Source: Diphasiastrum complanatum (lineage: Eukaryota > Streptophyta > Lycopodiopsida > Lycopodiales > Lycopodiaceae). Taken from it: a stretch of DNA of 39,029 nt. Position numbers and translations under genes: made by a program. Every line of letters begins with the position of its first letter. Positions within the stretch are counted from its first letter, which is position 1. The stretch lies in NCBI GenBank assembly GCA_029204225.1, contig MU835446.1, forward strand, positions 1-39,029, given 5' to 3'. The notes under the pieces are model-generated. The model worked only from the letters and a program-made list of their open reading frames with translations, was not told the DNA's origin and did not search any database. Shown piece by piece: positions 19,573-30,099 of this stretch.

Positions 19573-20164
19573 GTAGCAATGACCTGATCTTCTCTATCAA
19601 CCTGTTTAAATGCACAAAGCACTCCTTTGAACAACAAAAAATGCTTTCAAAAGAAATCACCAAGATTTGAAACTATCTCAAAAAATCAAAAAACTAGCAC
19701 TTATACCAAGCAAATCAACACATAGAATCATGGAATCTTGATCAACCTATGATCTAAACTCAATCTAATGACTTTTGCCACTTCATAAGATTGAAACACA
19801 CTCAAATGAAGTCCAAAAATCTCACTATCTAGAGATCCAATCAAAATTAGGGTTTTGACAAAATCACAAAAAATTGACTATTCCAAATCTACATGCAAAT
19901 GCTTGAAAAGTTGATATGCAATCTATAAGCTACCACTTAGACTGATCCAATGATCCAAAAAATGACCAAATCTAGTATGTGAAATGAGAAATCAGAATAT
20001 ATCAACTTTATAGACCTATATAGTGTTTTGATCTACAAAAGATCCAATCTACAAAAGCAAAAAACTCGATTTTGGTGTAGAATCCTCTCTAGCATGCTCT
20101 AGACTTGATATCTTCACCAAATCATTGATAGATCTGATTTCCTCCTTCATATCCTGAAACACAA

Positions 20165-20176
20165 GCTCTGATACCA
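20165..20176 (-). promoter_or_regulatory. Primer-binding site of copia element C
   Basis: The minus strand reads TGGTATCAGAGC immediately after the LTR end (CTTCACA). It matches the plant initiator-Met tRNA primer sites of copia elements. Confidence 0.93.
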
Positions 20177-20821
20177 TGTGAAGGATTTCAGATCATTATG
20201 ATCCAATCCACTTGAATAATCTTTGGTTAAGAGAAATACACTACCAATCTCACCAATGTAGAAAAATCAGTATCTACACACAAAATGAGATGCAAACACT
20301 AATAGAACTTGATCAAACTTTTATGAAATGATAAAGTACTGTTGCTGTCCATACAAAACTAGAAAGCTACTGTATTTCACACATGTGGATTCAAAAATAG
20401 CAATAAATGATCATTCTACAAATAGAATTGCAAGCAATCACCAAGATAGTGCACCAATGGATAGTAGAACCCAAGAGAATCATGTATAACCATGAAATGA
20501 GATAGAGAAGAGAGAAGATGGCTCTCTCCACGATTTACATCCTTTTATAAAAGGTCCAAACCCTATTTGGACACTTGGCTTTCTCTCTAGAATGCAAACC
20601 CTACTATTTTTGGGTCTAGATTCAATGTACCCAACTATTCAAATTTGAATCTACTCAAACTCGCATTCTAAGTTTCCCACAATTTCAAAAAGTGTTTATT
20701 GAAATGACATTTATACTAATGAACTTTGAAAAGTCAATCTTTAAATCTAAAACAAGTTTTGGCCTCAATATGCCAAATATGAAATATAGCAAATATGAGG
20801 AAACTAGTTGAATCTTTCATA
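20177..20821 (-). repeat. 5' LTR of copia element C
   Basis: It is bounded on the minus strand by a TG start at 20821 (mutated to TATGAAAGATTC) and TTCACA at 20177. It has a TATAAAAGG box (20541-20550 region), a CT/GA-rich segment and CACATGTG at 20380-20387. It is about the same length as the other LTR (645 against 644 bases). Confidence 0.92.
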
Positions 20822-20826
20822 GTAAT

Positions 20827-22164
20827 ATATAGAAGATAGCAGAGGGAAAGAATGCTCAAGCTTATAGAAACTGGCTCTCTTCTTTCTCTATTAATACTTG
20901 AATTCGTTCGTCAGTACAATGGCATGAAGTGTCGACCTTATAGGAACAATCACCGGCCTCAATGTCGTTTACCAACCATTAAAATGTCGGTTGAGATCCG
21001 CTACTGCGTCTCTATAGAATGTCACACAAAATGTCGCAAGTTCTAACCTAATTGTGAATTTAGAAGTGCAAATAGGCCATTACATGAATTTAGGCACTAT
21101 AGCACATTTACATGTATAAAAACTGAAAATTTTTACAATATATAACAATAACTTGGATAATGTGGGATCATAAGGCTCTACATGCAGTAAACAAAAGAAA
21201 CAAATCTCTCTTATATTTCGCTTATGTGATTAAAAGAGACATTGTGTCCTTCTTAAGATTCTTCTTGACAGAGTTATATGAGGAATTTTTTGAACTTGGA
21301 ATAAAATTAGGATTAAGTATCCTCAAAAGATTGAAATGAAATGACAATACCCTTAAAGTAGGTGTGAAGGTGTAAAGGTTAAAGGGACAAACTATATCGA
21401 ACTATTCAAGGTAGGTGGTTATGAGCCTTACATGCATGTAAGAAAAAATGTACATACATTTGATGATAAAATCTCGAATGATTTAACATATTGCAAAATC
21501 CTCCATTCAATGCTTCTTTACTTAGCCCACAAGGCATATAGAGAGATTTAGAGCATGTTGGCCTTATAATAGAAAGATATCTAGGGCAAAAGACCCTACT
21601 AAAGAAATTGTTCAAGCCTACACTTTCACATTGTCTTTATATTCATATTGGATTAACAGAAATATTCATTGATGAATATGTAAATTTGAATTTTGGTCAC
21701 ATTGAGAATTTATTTAGAACTGATTTATAGAATCGATGTAGAATTATGTAGGCTTTCGACTGAAATATTTGTGTAGGTGTAGATTTTGATTAACTAAGCC
21801 CTTCATTAAAAAACTAAGAAAATATTTTATGAAATTTGATAAGCTTTTATATTCTTGAATTTTACTAGAAGAATTGATTCATAAGACAAAAAATGAGATT
21901 ATAAATTCAGTGATCCTTAAAACTATCTTTCAATATTTTTCTTTTCCTAAAAATGATCTTTCCTATCTTTATAATCCCTCATTAGCATTTTAGCAATCTT
22001 ATCAATACACAATGAACTAGTTGTACTTTTGCGTCCAAAATCTTCTATATTGAATCTAAGATGTAAGTGCCTATTTTATCTATAATTTCCAACTATGTAA
22101 TCTTAGCAAGGGACATGATAGATTTTTCTATTGCCACAAATAAGCAAAGAACATTCACAAAGGG

Positions 22165-22167
<3 letters not shown>
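20827..22167. other. Intergenic stretch, no gene recognised
   Basis: AT-rich and without a protein-like frame of useful length. Three AATGTCG / AATGTCGGTTGAG-type words at 20955-21035 (ATGTCGTTT, ATGTCGGTT, ATGTCGCAAG) form a loose short repeat. The first bases continue the target of element C. Confidence 0.5.

Positions 22168-22227
<60 letters not shown>
22168..22227. repeat. (GA)n microsatellite, duplication unit 1
   Basis: About 30 GA units, uninterrupted. It lies at the left edge of the tandemly duplicated segment; the same repeat type sits at the same place in unit 2 (24101-24163). Apparent frames through it are meaningless. Confidence 0.97.
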
Positions 22228-22229
<2 letters not shown>

Positions 22230-22378
22230 ACAAGATTTCACATAGTCCCTCTTGACAAATCAAGACCAAACCCTTTGAACCCTTCAATTTATAGGATAAC
22301 AGGTAAAAATATAGCTATATAAAGTATAACAGTACAGAAGAGTACCATAAAGCGAAGCAAGTAGAACCCAGCTGTTAC

Positions 22379-22445
22379 CTGCCACCATCCCACACAACAA
22401 AACTGCACAAGTTAGTCGCATGAGAAAGACATGTGTCATAGTTGA
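22379..22445 (-). CDS. Putative small exon with a hydrophobic segment, unit 1
   Basis: The minus strand reads THVFLMRLTCAVLLCGMVAG and then a GT donor (GGCAG|GTAAC). The matching part of unit 2 reads LTPVFLTVLTYAVLCGGMVAG-like text in the same frame with the same donor. Conservation of frame and donor between two diverged copies, plus the membrane-segment-like composition, supports an exon. The 5' acceptor seen in unit 2 is lost here. No family is assigned, and the exon is shorter than most. Confidence 0.35.
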
Positions 22446-23073
22446 GCATCAGTTGTTATCCATGTCCGAAACAAGATTCACTACTTTATCAACTAAATTG
22501 CATTTAGTAAAAGTACGTCCAATCTTCCCAATCATGTACTTCATTACTAAGCAATACATTCTGCTCTTTAACGAAGTCGTATCAGGGCACAAGCCATACC
22601 GATCAGTACAAGAGCAAAAGAAATGTATTAGGTTCACATTTACATCTTACATGTAAGCAACTATCCTTCACTATACTGATGGACAGAGATATGACTATGG
22701 TCACAGCGTTAGGTACTGGAGCACTTCCGTGCTATGCTAGCCCCCATGGATATCTCGTAACTGTTTTTCGGGAGTCCAAACACCGAACAACTTGGGCAAA
22801 TCCATGCCATTCAAGTGTACCATTGTCAAGCTCTATATGAGTACGTGACCTTACAAACAACATTGGGACCCAAGATGCAAGCGAACTTAATTAAATAAAA
22901 AATACAAGCTCATGTCTATTTTAATGTACATAAGATCATACTTTTGTAACTTTATTAGTTACTACCTTTAAAGGAAGAAATTTTAGTATTATCATGCATG
23001 GATAAGACTTCTTGTAGTAATGAGTAAGGCTACCCACCGTATTGGTGCAGTTTCGTATAGCATCGTACCTGAA

Positions 23074-23125
23074 TGATAGATGAAGTCATCTCTTGCGAAT
23101 TATCCATCTTCAGCTGTTTTAACAA
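23074..23125 (-). CDS. Putative exon end, unit 1
   Basis: The minus strand reads QLKMDNSQEMTSSIIQ followed by a GT donor (ATTCAG|GTACGA). Unit 2 has IASQDSVSSTIQ and a GT at the same place. The similar ending and shared donor suggest a duplicated exon of an unknown minus-strand gene. Confidence 0.35.
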
Positions 23126-24166
<1,041 letters not shown>

Positions 24167-24318
24167 TAACAAAACAAAGCTCCTCTTGACAAGTCAAGAC
24201 CAAAACCTTTTAAAACCCTTTATTCATAGACCAACAAGGTGTAAACATAGTTGAAAAGTATACAGTACTAGCAAAAGCACCGTGAAGAAAAACATATTTC
24301 AAGACATCCAACTGGTAC

Positions 24319-24381
24319 CTGCCACCATCCCACCACACAAAACTGCATAAGTTAACACAGTGAGGAAGACAGGTGTCAACG
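24319..24381 (-). CDS. Putative 63-base exon with a hydrophobic segment, unit 2
   Basis: On the minus strand an acceptor CATTCAG is followed by LTPVFLTVLTYAVLCGGMVAG-like text and a GT donor (GGCAG|GTACC). The length is a multiple of three. It is about 20 hydrophobic residues, consistent with a single membrane-spanning helix, such as a tail anchor. The parent gene is not recognised. Confidence 0.38.
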
Positions 24382-25112
24382 CTGAATGTCAGTTGTTATC
24401 CATGTACAAAATACATTAAGCTCAACTAATCAGCTTGCAGTGTAAAATAAAAAAATTTGTAGTCCAACCTTCCCTTACTGATAATTATTACAAGTGATCA
24501 GCCAAACCATACTTGTACCGTATCAGGGCGCCTACCACACTGATCAATTTTCTGGTTTTTGGTCCATATCTTTAATTAGTACATATACGACATTACGCAT
24601 TTGAAAAAAAAATTATATATATTGTTTGGTAAAATATGAGCATACAAGTAGTTTGGATTGGTACAAGAATTTAGGGGAAAATCCATGCCATACCAACATT
24701 CATATCTATAAACAGAAACTGTCATGCTATACAAGAGTCTACAAACTAACTTACCGTTCTTAACGTTTTAGACCATAATCATGATTTAAACAATAACTAG
24801 AAAATTGCTTCCTATAAGTGCAAATTCGAATAGCAAGAGTTTGTGACTATACATTCATACTAAGACCGGGGCAATTCTATGTGGTTCCAATCTTATGAAT
24901 GTACACGTTATTAGCACAAATCCATGTACATATAAGAACTAGTACAATTGGCACGCAAATTCTTGTAAAGAAAGTTGTCAAAAGACTATTAAAAGAACCA
25001 GGTTTATCATTATCCCTATGATGAGCACTGATATAGCATTTTTTGCCGGAAAAGGAGAAGCATTTAAAGCACTTATAATTATGAGTCATTAACCTCCATG
25101 TGTTACTAACTT

Positions 25113-25197
25113 GAATGGTAGACGAAACCGAATCTTGTGAGGCGATCATATTTGCATTTGTTTGCAGTTGAGAAACTTGACCTTCCATATCCATTTC
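25113..25197 (-). CDS. Putative exon, unit 2
   Basis: The minus strand has a TAG acceptor, then MDMEGQVSQLQTNANMIASQ and DSVSSTIQ, with GT following. The Q/N/S-rich text is protein-like. It matches the unit 1 ending. It may belong to the same gene as the 24319-24381 exon, which is inference. Confidence 0.38.
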
Positions 25198-25559
25198 TAC
25201 GTATAGTCATTGCATAGTTATATGTATAAGAGATATCCCATTAGTGTGGTGTGTCATCCAAACGTAGATTCCATATCTTATCAAAACGTAGCATGAAGCA
25301 TAGTTGCTATACGTACCTTAACCTTGATGTTTGGAGTTCGCACAGAGTATACCTAAACCTTTCGAGTTACTTATGCTATAGCACTATATGAAACAGAGAT
25401 CATAGTGAGTAATATCAATATATCAACCTCCGTACGGAGCTCTTTTAATAAATGGAGACATATACACCAAATGACGTTTGATTTGAATCATTTTTACCAA
25501 CAACCATTAATATTCCATCGTTGGAAAACAACTATGGTGCTTCCATAGCAGTAGTATAT

Positions 25560-25695
25560 ACAAATCTAAGAGGCACATATAGCTATCTCGCTGATATGGT
25601 AGTGCGATACTATGATTATCATGATAACTAATGCTTATCAGCGCATTTCGATCACTTTCCTCAACGCTGGCAGCATTGCCATTCACTTCTGAAAT
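25560..25695 (-). CDS. Putative exon of the same minus-strand gene
   Basis: After a TTTCAG acceptor the minus strand reads VNGNAASVEESDRNALISIS and then continues open. It lies upstream of the 25113-25197 exon and has a similar polar composition. No domain was recognised and no counterpart was found in unit 1, so it is weak. Confidence 0.25.
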
Positions 25696-25789
25696 CGCGA
25701 TGGAGCATATGCTAGTTAGGTGAAGATTCCTATAGCGATTTTGTGTTGTGTGGAGTGCTAGTATATGCATGAATTTATGTGAGTATACT

Positions 25790-26057
25790 TAAAATTTGCT
25801 TTGCACAGGAACGCAAATCATGCTACACAATAACACAAACAGAAAACACTCTCCACTACAAGCTCACATGGCAACTGTATTTCTCAAAATGAAATTAGAC
25901 TATACATATAGTTGTTCACTCAAGCAACCCATGCATGACCCAGGTTGCCGTTGGCGGGACGCGTGTCCCGTCGACTTGCCTCGTGGCAAGGCCAACTGAT
26001 CCTTATCCACTGATAGGACCCACAGTACAATAGCATAGTGATTCTACTTTAATTCTA
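25790..26057 (-). repeat. 3' LTR of copia element A (TA...TA ends)
   Basis: On the minus strand it runs from TAGAATTAAAG at 26057 to AAATTTTA at 25790. The right copy ends AAATTCTA, giving inverted TAGAATT/AATTCTA termini instead of TG/CA. A purine tract (CAAGGGAGAGAGT on the minus strand) lies directly upstream. A 35-base stretch (after ATAACACAA) is absent from the right copy. The left end could also be placed 3 bases further left. Confidence 0.7.
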
Positions 26058-26114
26058 ACTCTCTCCCTTGAAGTAGAGTCTACTTTTTATACAGTCATAT
26101 ACATAGCTTTAAAG

Positions 26115-26411
26115 TCAGTAAACTTTAAGTAGAGAAAGCTTTGATCTAAACTTATCAAACTTTTCTCCAACAAGTGGCTTAGTGAAAATATCAGCTAGTT
26201 GTTCTTCTGTGCTACAATGAACAACATGAATTTCACGACTCAGCAGCCTCTCACGTATAAAGTGATACTGAATCTCAATGTGTTTAGTTCTCGCATGGAA
26301 CACTAGATTCTTTGCTAGCTGAATGCCACTTTGACTGTCGCTATGTAATGTCGTGGGATTTTTTTGCTTCATGCCAACTTCTTCCAAGATTTGTCTCAAC
26401 CATATAGCTTC
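26115..26411 (-). pseudogene. Copia element A RNase H end
   Basis: Continues the RT frame after a TAG at 26409-26411, which replaces the second codon of the usual ACCEAIWLR block. Visible are AIWLRQILEEVGMKQ, SDSQSGIQLAKN, HARTKHIEIQYHFIRERLL and EEQLADIFTKPLVGEKF, all standard for copia RNase H, ending at a stop at about 26115. Only one stop separates it from the large RT frame. Confidence 0.88.
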
Positions 26412-27785
26412 CTATGCTGCACTACACATTCTCTTATACTCTGCTTCTGTGGTGGGTAGAGCAATTGTACTTTGCTTTTTACTAGACCAGGAAAAGCAAC
26501 TACCACAAACCTGGAATACATACCCTGTGGTGGATCTACGATCATCATAGTCATCTCCCCAATCCGCATCCACATAGCCACACAACTCAGGTAAACCATC
26601 ATGCTTCTTGTAAATCAAGCCATAATCTGAAGTGCCTTTCACATAACGCAAAATGCATTTAGCTGGCTTCCAATGCGTTTCCGTAGGTGCTACCATAAAC
26701 TGACTTACAATGCCAACAACATAGCATATATCTGGTCTAGTCGTGGTAAGGTAAATCAAGCTCCCTACTAACTGTCTATACAGCGTAGCATCAAATGACT
26801 GTGACTCATCAAGCTTAGAAAGCTTTTTACCTAGTTCAATAGGAGTATTTACTGGTTTGCGGTCCTGCAACCTAAACCTGTGCAACAACTCTTTGACATA
26901 CTTCACCTGTGTTGAACCAACTCCGTGTCCTTTTTGCCACACCTCTACTCCAAGGCAATAATGCATCAGGCTGAGATCTGTCATCTCGAATTGTTCCATG
27001 AGGTCTTTCTTGATAATGTCTATCATCTCTTGATTATTTTCCATAATAATCAAGTCATCAACATAAAGAGCAATCAAAGCAACCATATCATCAAAGCATA
27101 AGACATATAGATCTGGATCAGAATGTGTTCTCGCCATCTCCTTTGAACAAAAGTAGGTATCAATCCTGCTATACCACGCACGTGGTGCCTGTTTAAGACC
27201 ATAAAGCGCTTTCTTCAAGCGACATACTTTATTTTCCTGTCCCTTCGCTACAAAGCCTTCAGGTTGATCCATGAACACTTCTTCTTCTAACTCACCATTT
27301 AGAAAAGCAGATTTCACATCCATTTGATGCAAAGGCCAACCAAAATGTGAAGCTAAAGCAACAAGTAGACGTAGAGTATTCCACTTACAAACCAGTGCAA
27401 AGGTCTCCTCATAGTCAATGCCTTTACTTTGTGCATACCCTTTGATCACCAATCTTGCCTTGTGCTTTGCTATACTTCCATCTGCATGGTACTTAGTCCT
27501 GTATACCCATTTGCAACCAATGGGTTTCTTGCCAACTGGTGGTTCTACTAAGTCCCATCTGCTATGTTTAGCAATTGACTCCATCTCCTCTCCCATGGCC
27601 TTGACCCAAATGTCATCATCCTTCACTACACCATAAGTCGAAGGTTCTTTGCTTTGAATAATGCTAGATAAGAGAGCATAATTTGCTTCATACCTTTTAG
27701 ATTGTGTCTTCTCTCTTGTTGAACTTCGTAGCTCTCCCTGGCTAGATGATCCTGGAAAGTCATTCATGTCGCGGCTCTCCAACAA
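26412..27785 (-). CDS. Copia element A reverse transcriptase and RNase H (long open frame)
   Basis: This is a 457-residue open frame. In order it has a linker; VEPPVGKKPIGCKWVYRTKY; ARLVIKGYAQSKGIDYEETF; QMDVKSAFLNGELEEEVFMD; CRLKKALYGLKQAPRAWY; LIALYVDDLIIM with YVDD intact (27054-27065); LVGSLIYLTTTRPDICYVVG; CGYVDADWGDDYDDRRSTTG (RNase H start); and SSKKQSTIALPTTEAEYKRM. One family position looks altered (FALVCKWNT where FAPVAKWNT is usual). The first methionine is internal to the polyprotein, not a real start. It would copy the element's RNA in cytoplasmic particles; alone it is an orphan because upstream parts are broken. Confidence 0.92.
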   Translation of the reverse strand: MLESRDMNDFPGSSSQGELRSSTREKTQSKRYEANYALLSSIIQSKEPSTYGVVKDDDIWVKAMGEEMESIAKHSRWDLVEPPVGKKPIGCKWVYRTKYHADGSIAKHKARLVIKGYAQSKGIDYEETFALVCKWNTLRLLVALASHFGWPLHQMDVKSAFLNGELEEEVFMDQPEGFVAKGQENKVCRLKKALYGLKQAPRAWYSRIDTYFCSKEMARTHSDPDLYVLCFDDMVALIALYVDDLIIMENNQEMIDIIKKDLMEQFEMTDLSLMHYCLGVEVWQKGHGVGSTQVKYVKELLHRFRLQDRKPVNTPIELGKKLSKLDESQSFDATLYRQLVGSLIYLTTTRPDICYVVGIVSQFMVAPTETHWKPAKCILRYVKGTSDYGLIYKKHDGLPELCGYVDADWGDDYDDRRSTTGYVFQVCGSCFSWSSKKQSTIALPTTEAEYKRMCSAA

Positions 27786-28440
27786 TCTCTCAAACCACTT
27801 AGGGAGCTTCTTGTCAAGTGAGCGGCTTCCTGGTGAAAATGTATTCCACGGTACATCCTTCTCCTTGCGATCCTTCTTGCACCAAAAGGTTTGTCCCTAC
27901 CTCTCCAACCTATCTCTTGAGGTTGAGTAGTAGTATCTTGAGATGTATCCTCTTTTTCATCACTTGGAAGGTCAATAAATGGATCATCATTAGGTGGTAT
28001 CCTCACTATACCATCTTTCCCACTGGATGTCTCTATCTTCTCAGCATCCTTGTCTTCATACATCTTGGATTCATCAAAGATAACATCACGACTTATATGG
28101 ACTTTGTTTTCCACTGGATGAAAACATCTATAGCCCTTCACACAATCATCATATCCTAGGAATATACACTTGATAGCTTTTACATCAAGTTTACGTCTCT
28201 CTTCCTTAAGAACGTGTACAAAGGCCTTACATCCAAAGATTCACAAGTGGTTCACCTTTGGCTTCTTCTTTGTGAATGCTTCCTCAGGTGTTATTTTTGG
28301 TATGGCAATGGTAGGACTTCTATTTTGAAGATAGACTACCGTGCTACATGCTTCTGACCAAAAATCTTTTGGTAGTTTCATCTCAGCTAGCATAGATCTG
28401 GCACTTTCCACAATCGTCTGATTCTTGCGCTTAGCTACAC
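27764..28440 (-). pseudogene. Copia element A integrase C-terminal region and linker (broken)
   Basis: Reading leftwards: HTPGLNGVAKRKNQTIVESA, with the codon at 28430-28432 giving K where the family has the catalytic E of NGVAERKN. Then EMKLPKDFWSEACSTVVYLQ, PTIAIPKITPEEAF, FGCKAFVHVLKEERRKLD, IFLGYDDCVKGYRCFHPVEN and ISRDVIFDESK. Stops or shifts lie near 28460, 28240 and in the acidic linker (about 27900). The linker region has moved out of frame by 27764. Confidence 0.85.
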
Positions 28441-29067
28441 CATTGAGACCAGGAGTATGAGCTTACGTAAATTGTCTTTTAATCCCACATTGATCACAAA
28501 GATCATTGAGTCATTAGATTTGTACTCACCTCCACTATCTGATCTTAGGACTTTGATCTTCCTATTTGTTTGATTTTTGACCAATGCTTTGAAGGTTTTA
28601 AAGTTGTCAAATGCATTTGATTTCTTCTTCAAGAAGTTGATCCACGTCTTACGTGACATATCATCAATAAAGGTCATGAAATAGAAGGCTTTACCTAAGG
28701 ACATGGTCCTCATAGACCCGCATAAATCTGTGTGGATTAAATTCAGGATGTTCTTTGCTCTTGCAACACCCCCTTTATTGAACTTCTCTTGATGATGCTT
28801 CCCATATACACAAGATTCGCACATCGATCTCAAGTGATCTTCTATGGTAGGCAATCCTGTTACCATCTCCAATTTTCTCATCAAACTGAGGCTTCCCAAG
28901 TTCAAGTGACCAAGCCTCTTATGCCACAGCTCAGTTTCGATGGAATGGACGATACAAGTCGTTGTTGCCCCTTGATTGTAGCATTCAACCTGTACAATCT
29001 TGTATTGGGCTCTCTTACTCCATCCGCAATAACTTTTAACTTTTGGTTCACATCCTTCACAAAGCAA
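28435..29067 (-). pseudogene. Copia element A integrase N-terminal and catalytic core
   Basis: The open frame holds TELWHKRLGHLNLGSLSLMR and SMCESCVYGKHHQEKF (the HHCC zinc-binding site). The core follows: LIHTDLCGSM with the first catalytic Asp, FYFMTFIDDMSRKTWINFLK, and KVLRSDSGGEY with the second Asp. The frame then shifts at about 28480 before the third catalytic residue. That residue is K instead of E in the continuation. Confidence 0.88.
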
Positions 29068-29362
29068 CGATCATGGGCGAATTCTACTTTCAACTTTTGA
29101 TCAGGAATGACTCCAACAGAAAGTAGATTTTTCTTCAAACTTGGTACATAAAGTACCTCCCTGATCATCCTGCTTTTGCATAATGTAGTTGGATTGAAAC
29201 AATGCCTACCCCCTTGATCTTGCACACCTCACCATTTGCTTGTGAAACAGACGTTCCATTATCCAACACTTTCATGCTACTGAACCAATTCTTGTTACTT
29301 GTCATGTGTCTTGTGGCTCCCGAGTCAATATACCACGCTTGATCATCTTGATTAGATGACAA
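28902..29362 (-). pseudogene. Copia element A protease and following region
   Basis: The text QAWYIDSGATRHMTSNKNWF contains the active-site DSGA (29315-29326). It continues with FSSMKVLDNG and KIKGVGIVSI, shifts frame at about 29200, and resumes with REVLYVPSLKKNLLSVGV and the pre-integrase region. This is the usual order for copia (gag, protease, integrase). The protease cuts the polyprotein. Confidence 0.87.
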
Positions 29363-29379
29363 TGCAGATATGAAGATAC

Positions 29380-30060
29380 TAGAGTCTTCAATCTCACCCT
29401 CATTGACAAGGTTACCTGCTTGTTTTGGTTTCTCCTTGTCTTGTTCCGCCAGGAATTTGCGACATTCACTCTTCCAATGGCCCTTTTTACCACAATGGAA
29501 GCACTTGTCTTTCTTCTTGATCTTGTTGGAAGATCTCTCATCCTCCTGAGACTTGACAAATTGCTGCTTAGACTTCTTCTTGCCCTTGCCCTTGTCCTTG
29601 CCTTGTTTTTGGCGTGTCGCAAGTGCCTGTTCATCAGTATTTGACGTCTAGCTTTCACCATTTCTCGTCATTGCTCTTCCTGCATCAAGATTCATGTGAG
29701 CTCGTCAAAGGTTGGCAATCTTTCTCTTGATGCTATTCCACTCACAAACATCTGATAGGGTTCTGCAATGCCACACAATGCATTGTGGACCAGCTCCACA
29801 TCACATATGCGCTCACCAATAGAATGCAGTTCATCCCTCATTGTCTTGATTCTGGTCATGTATGTCTGAATGTGCTCTCCTTGTTCCATTCGGACACTAT
29901 GCAGCTTTGACTTCAGAAACATGATTCTTGACGGATTTGACATCTCGAACTGCTCCTTTAGCACATCCCATGCCTTTCTGGGTGTAACAGCATCACAAAT
30001 ATGGGTAATGATGTGATCCTTCACTGACAAGTTAATGTAGTCTCGTCCAATTTGCTACTT
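29380..30060 (-). pseudogene. Copia element A gag (N-terminus missing) and zinc knuckle
   Basis: The open frame 30030-29692 reads VKDHIITHICDAVTPRKAWD, LKEQFEMSNPSRIMFLKSKL, HIQTYMTRIKTMRDELHSIG and PYQMFVSGIASRERLP, matching UBN2-type copia gag. The knuckle CFHCGKKGHWKSEC (29462-29503) is intact, in another frame. In the family, roughly the first 60-100 residues of gag precede the VKDHI part. Here that region is replaced by text with stops, after which no gag-like sequence is seen up to the primer site. Confidence 0.85.
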
Positions 30061-30099
30061 TCACTCAAAATGGACTCTCCCATGTTTGCCATCGCAAAA

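Larger units (their letters stand above)
15596..20826 (-). mobile_element. Complete copia element C with target duplication GTAAT
   Basis: The element occupies 15601-20821 (5221 bases) on the minus strand. It has two similar LTRs (15601-16244 and 20177-20821), a primer site next to the right LTR and a polypurine tract next to the left LTR. The 5-base direct repeat GTAAT lies at 15596-15600 and 20822-20826. This proves integration as a unit and gives exact borders. By eye the LTRs differ at roughly one base in ten, so the insertion is old. Gag and pol are broken by stops, and two enzyme cores are deleted (protease active site, integrase core), so it cannot move on its own. Order on the minus strand: LTR, gag, zinc knuckle, pre-integrase region, integrase ends, RT, RNase H, LTR. 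Confidence 0.95.
22228..23125. repeat. Duplicated segment, unit 1
   Basis: Blocks in the same order and orientation as in unit 2: CTTGACAAATCAAGACCAAA (22251), GCCACCATCC (22381), CAGTTGTTATCCATGT (about 22450), CGTATCAGGGC (22578), TCCATGCCAT (22801) and GAATGATAGATGAAGTC (23071). Offsets to unit 2 are 1933, 1940, about 1940, 1941, 1881 and 2042 bases. This is an old tandem duplication with small gaps. Confidence 0.75.

Noticed and set aside
22067-22322. Frames with RERERE or SLSLSL runs
   Set aside because: Translations of the (GA)n microsatellite. The same applies at 23912-24203, 35206-35508 and 35846-36071.
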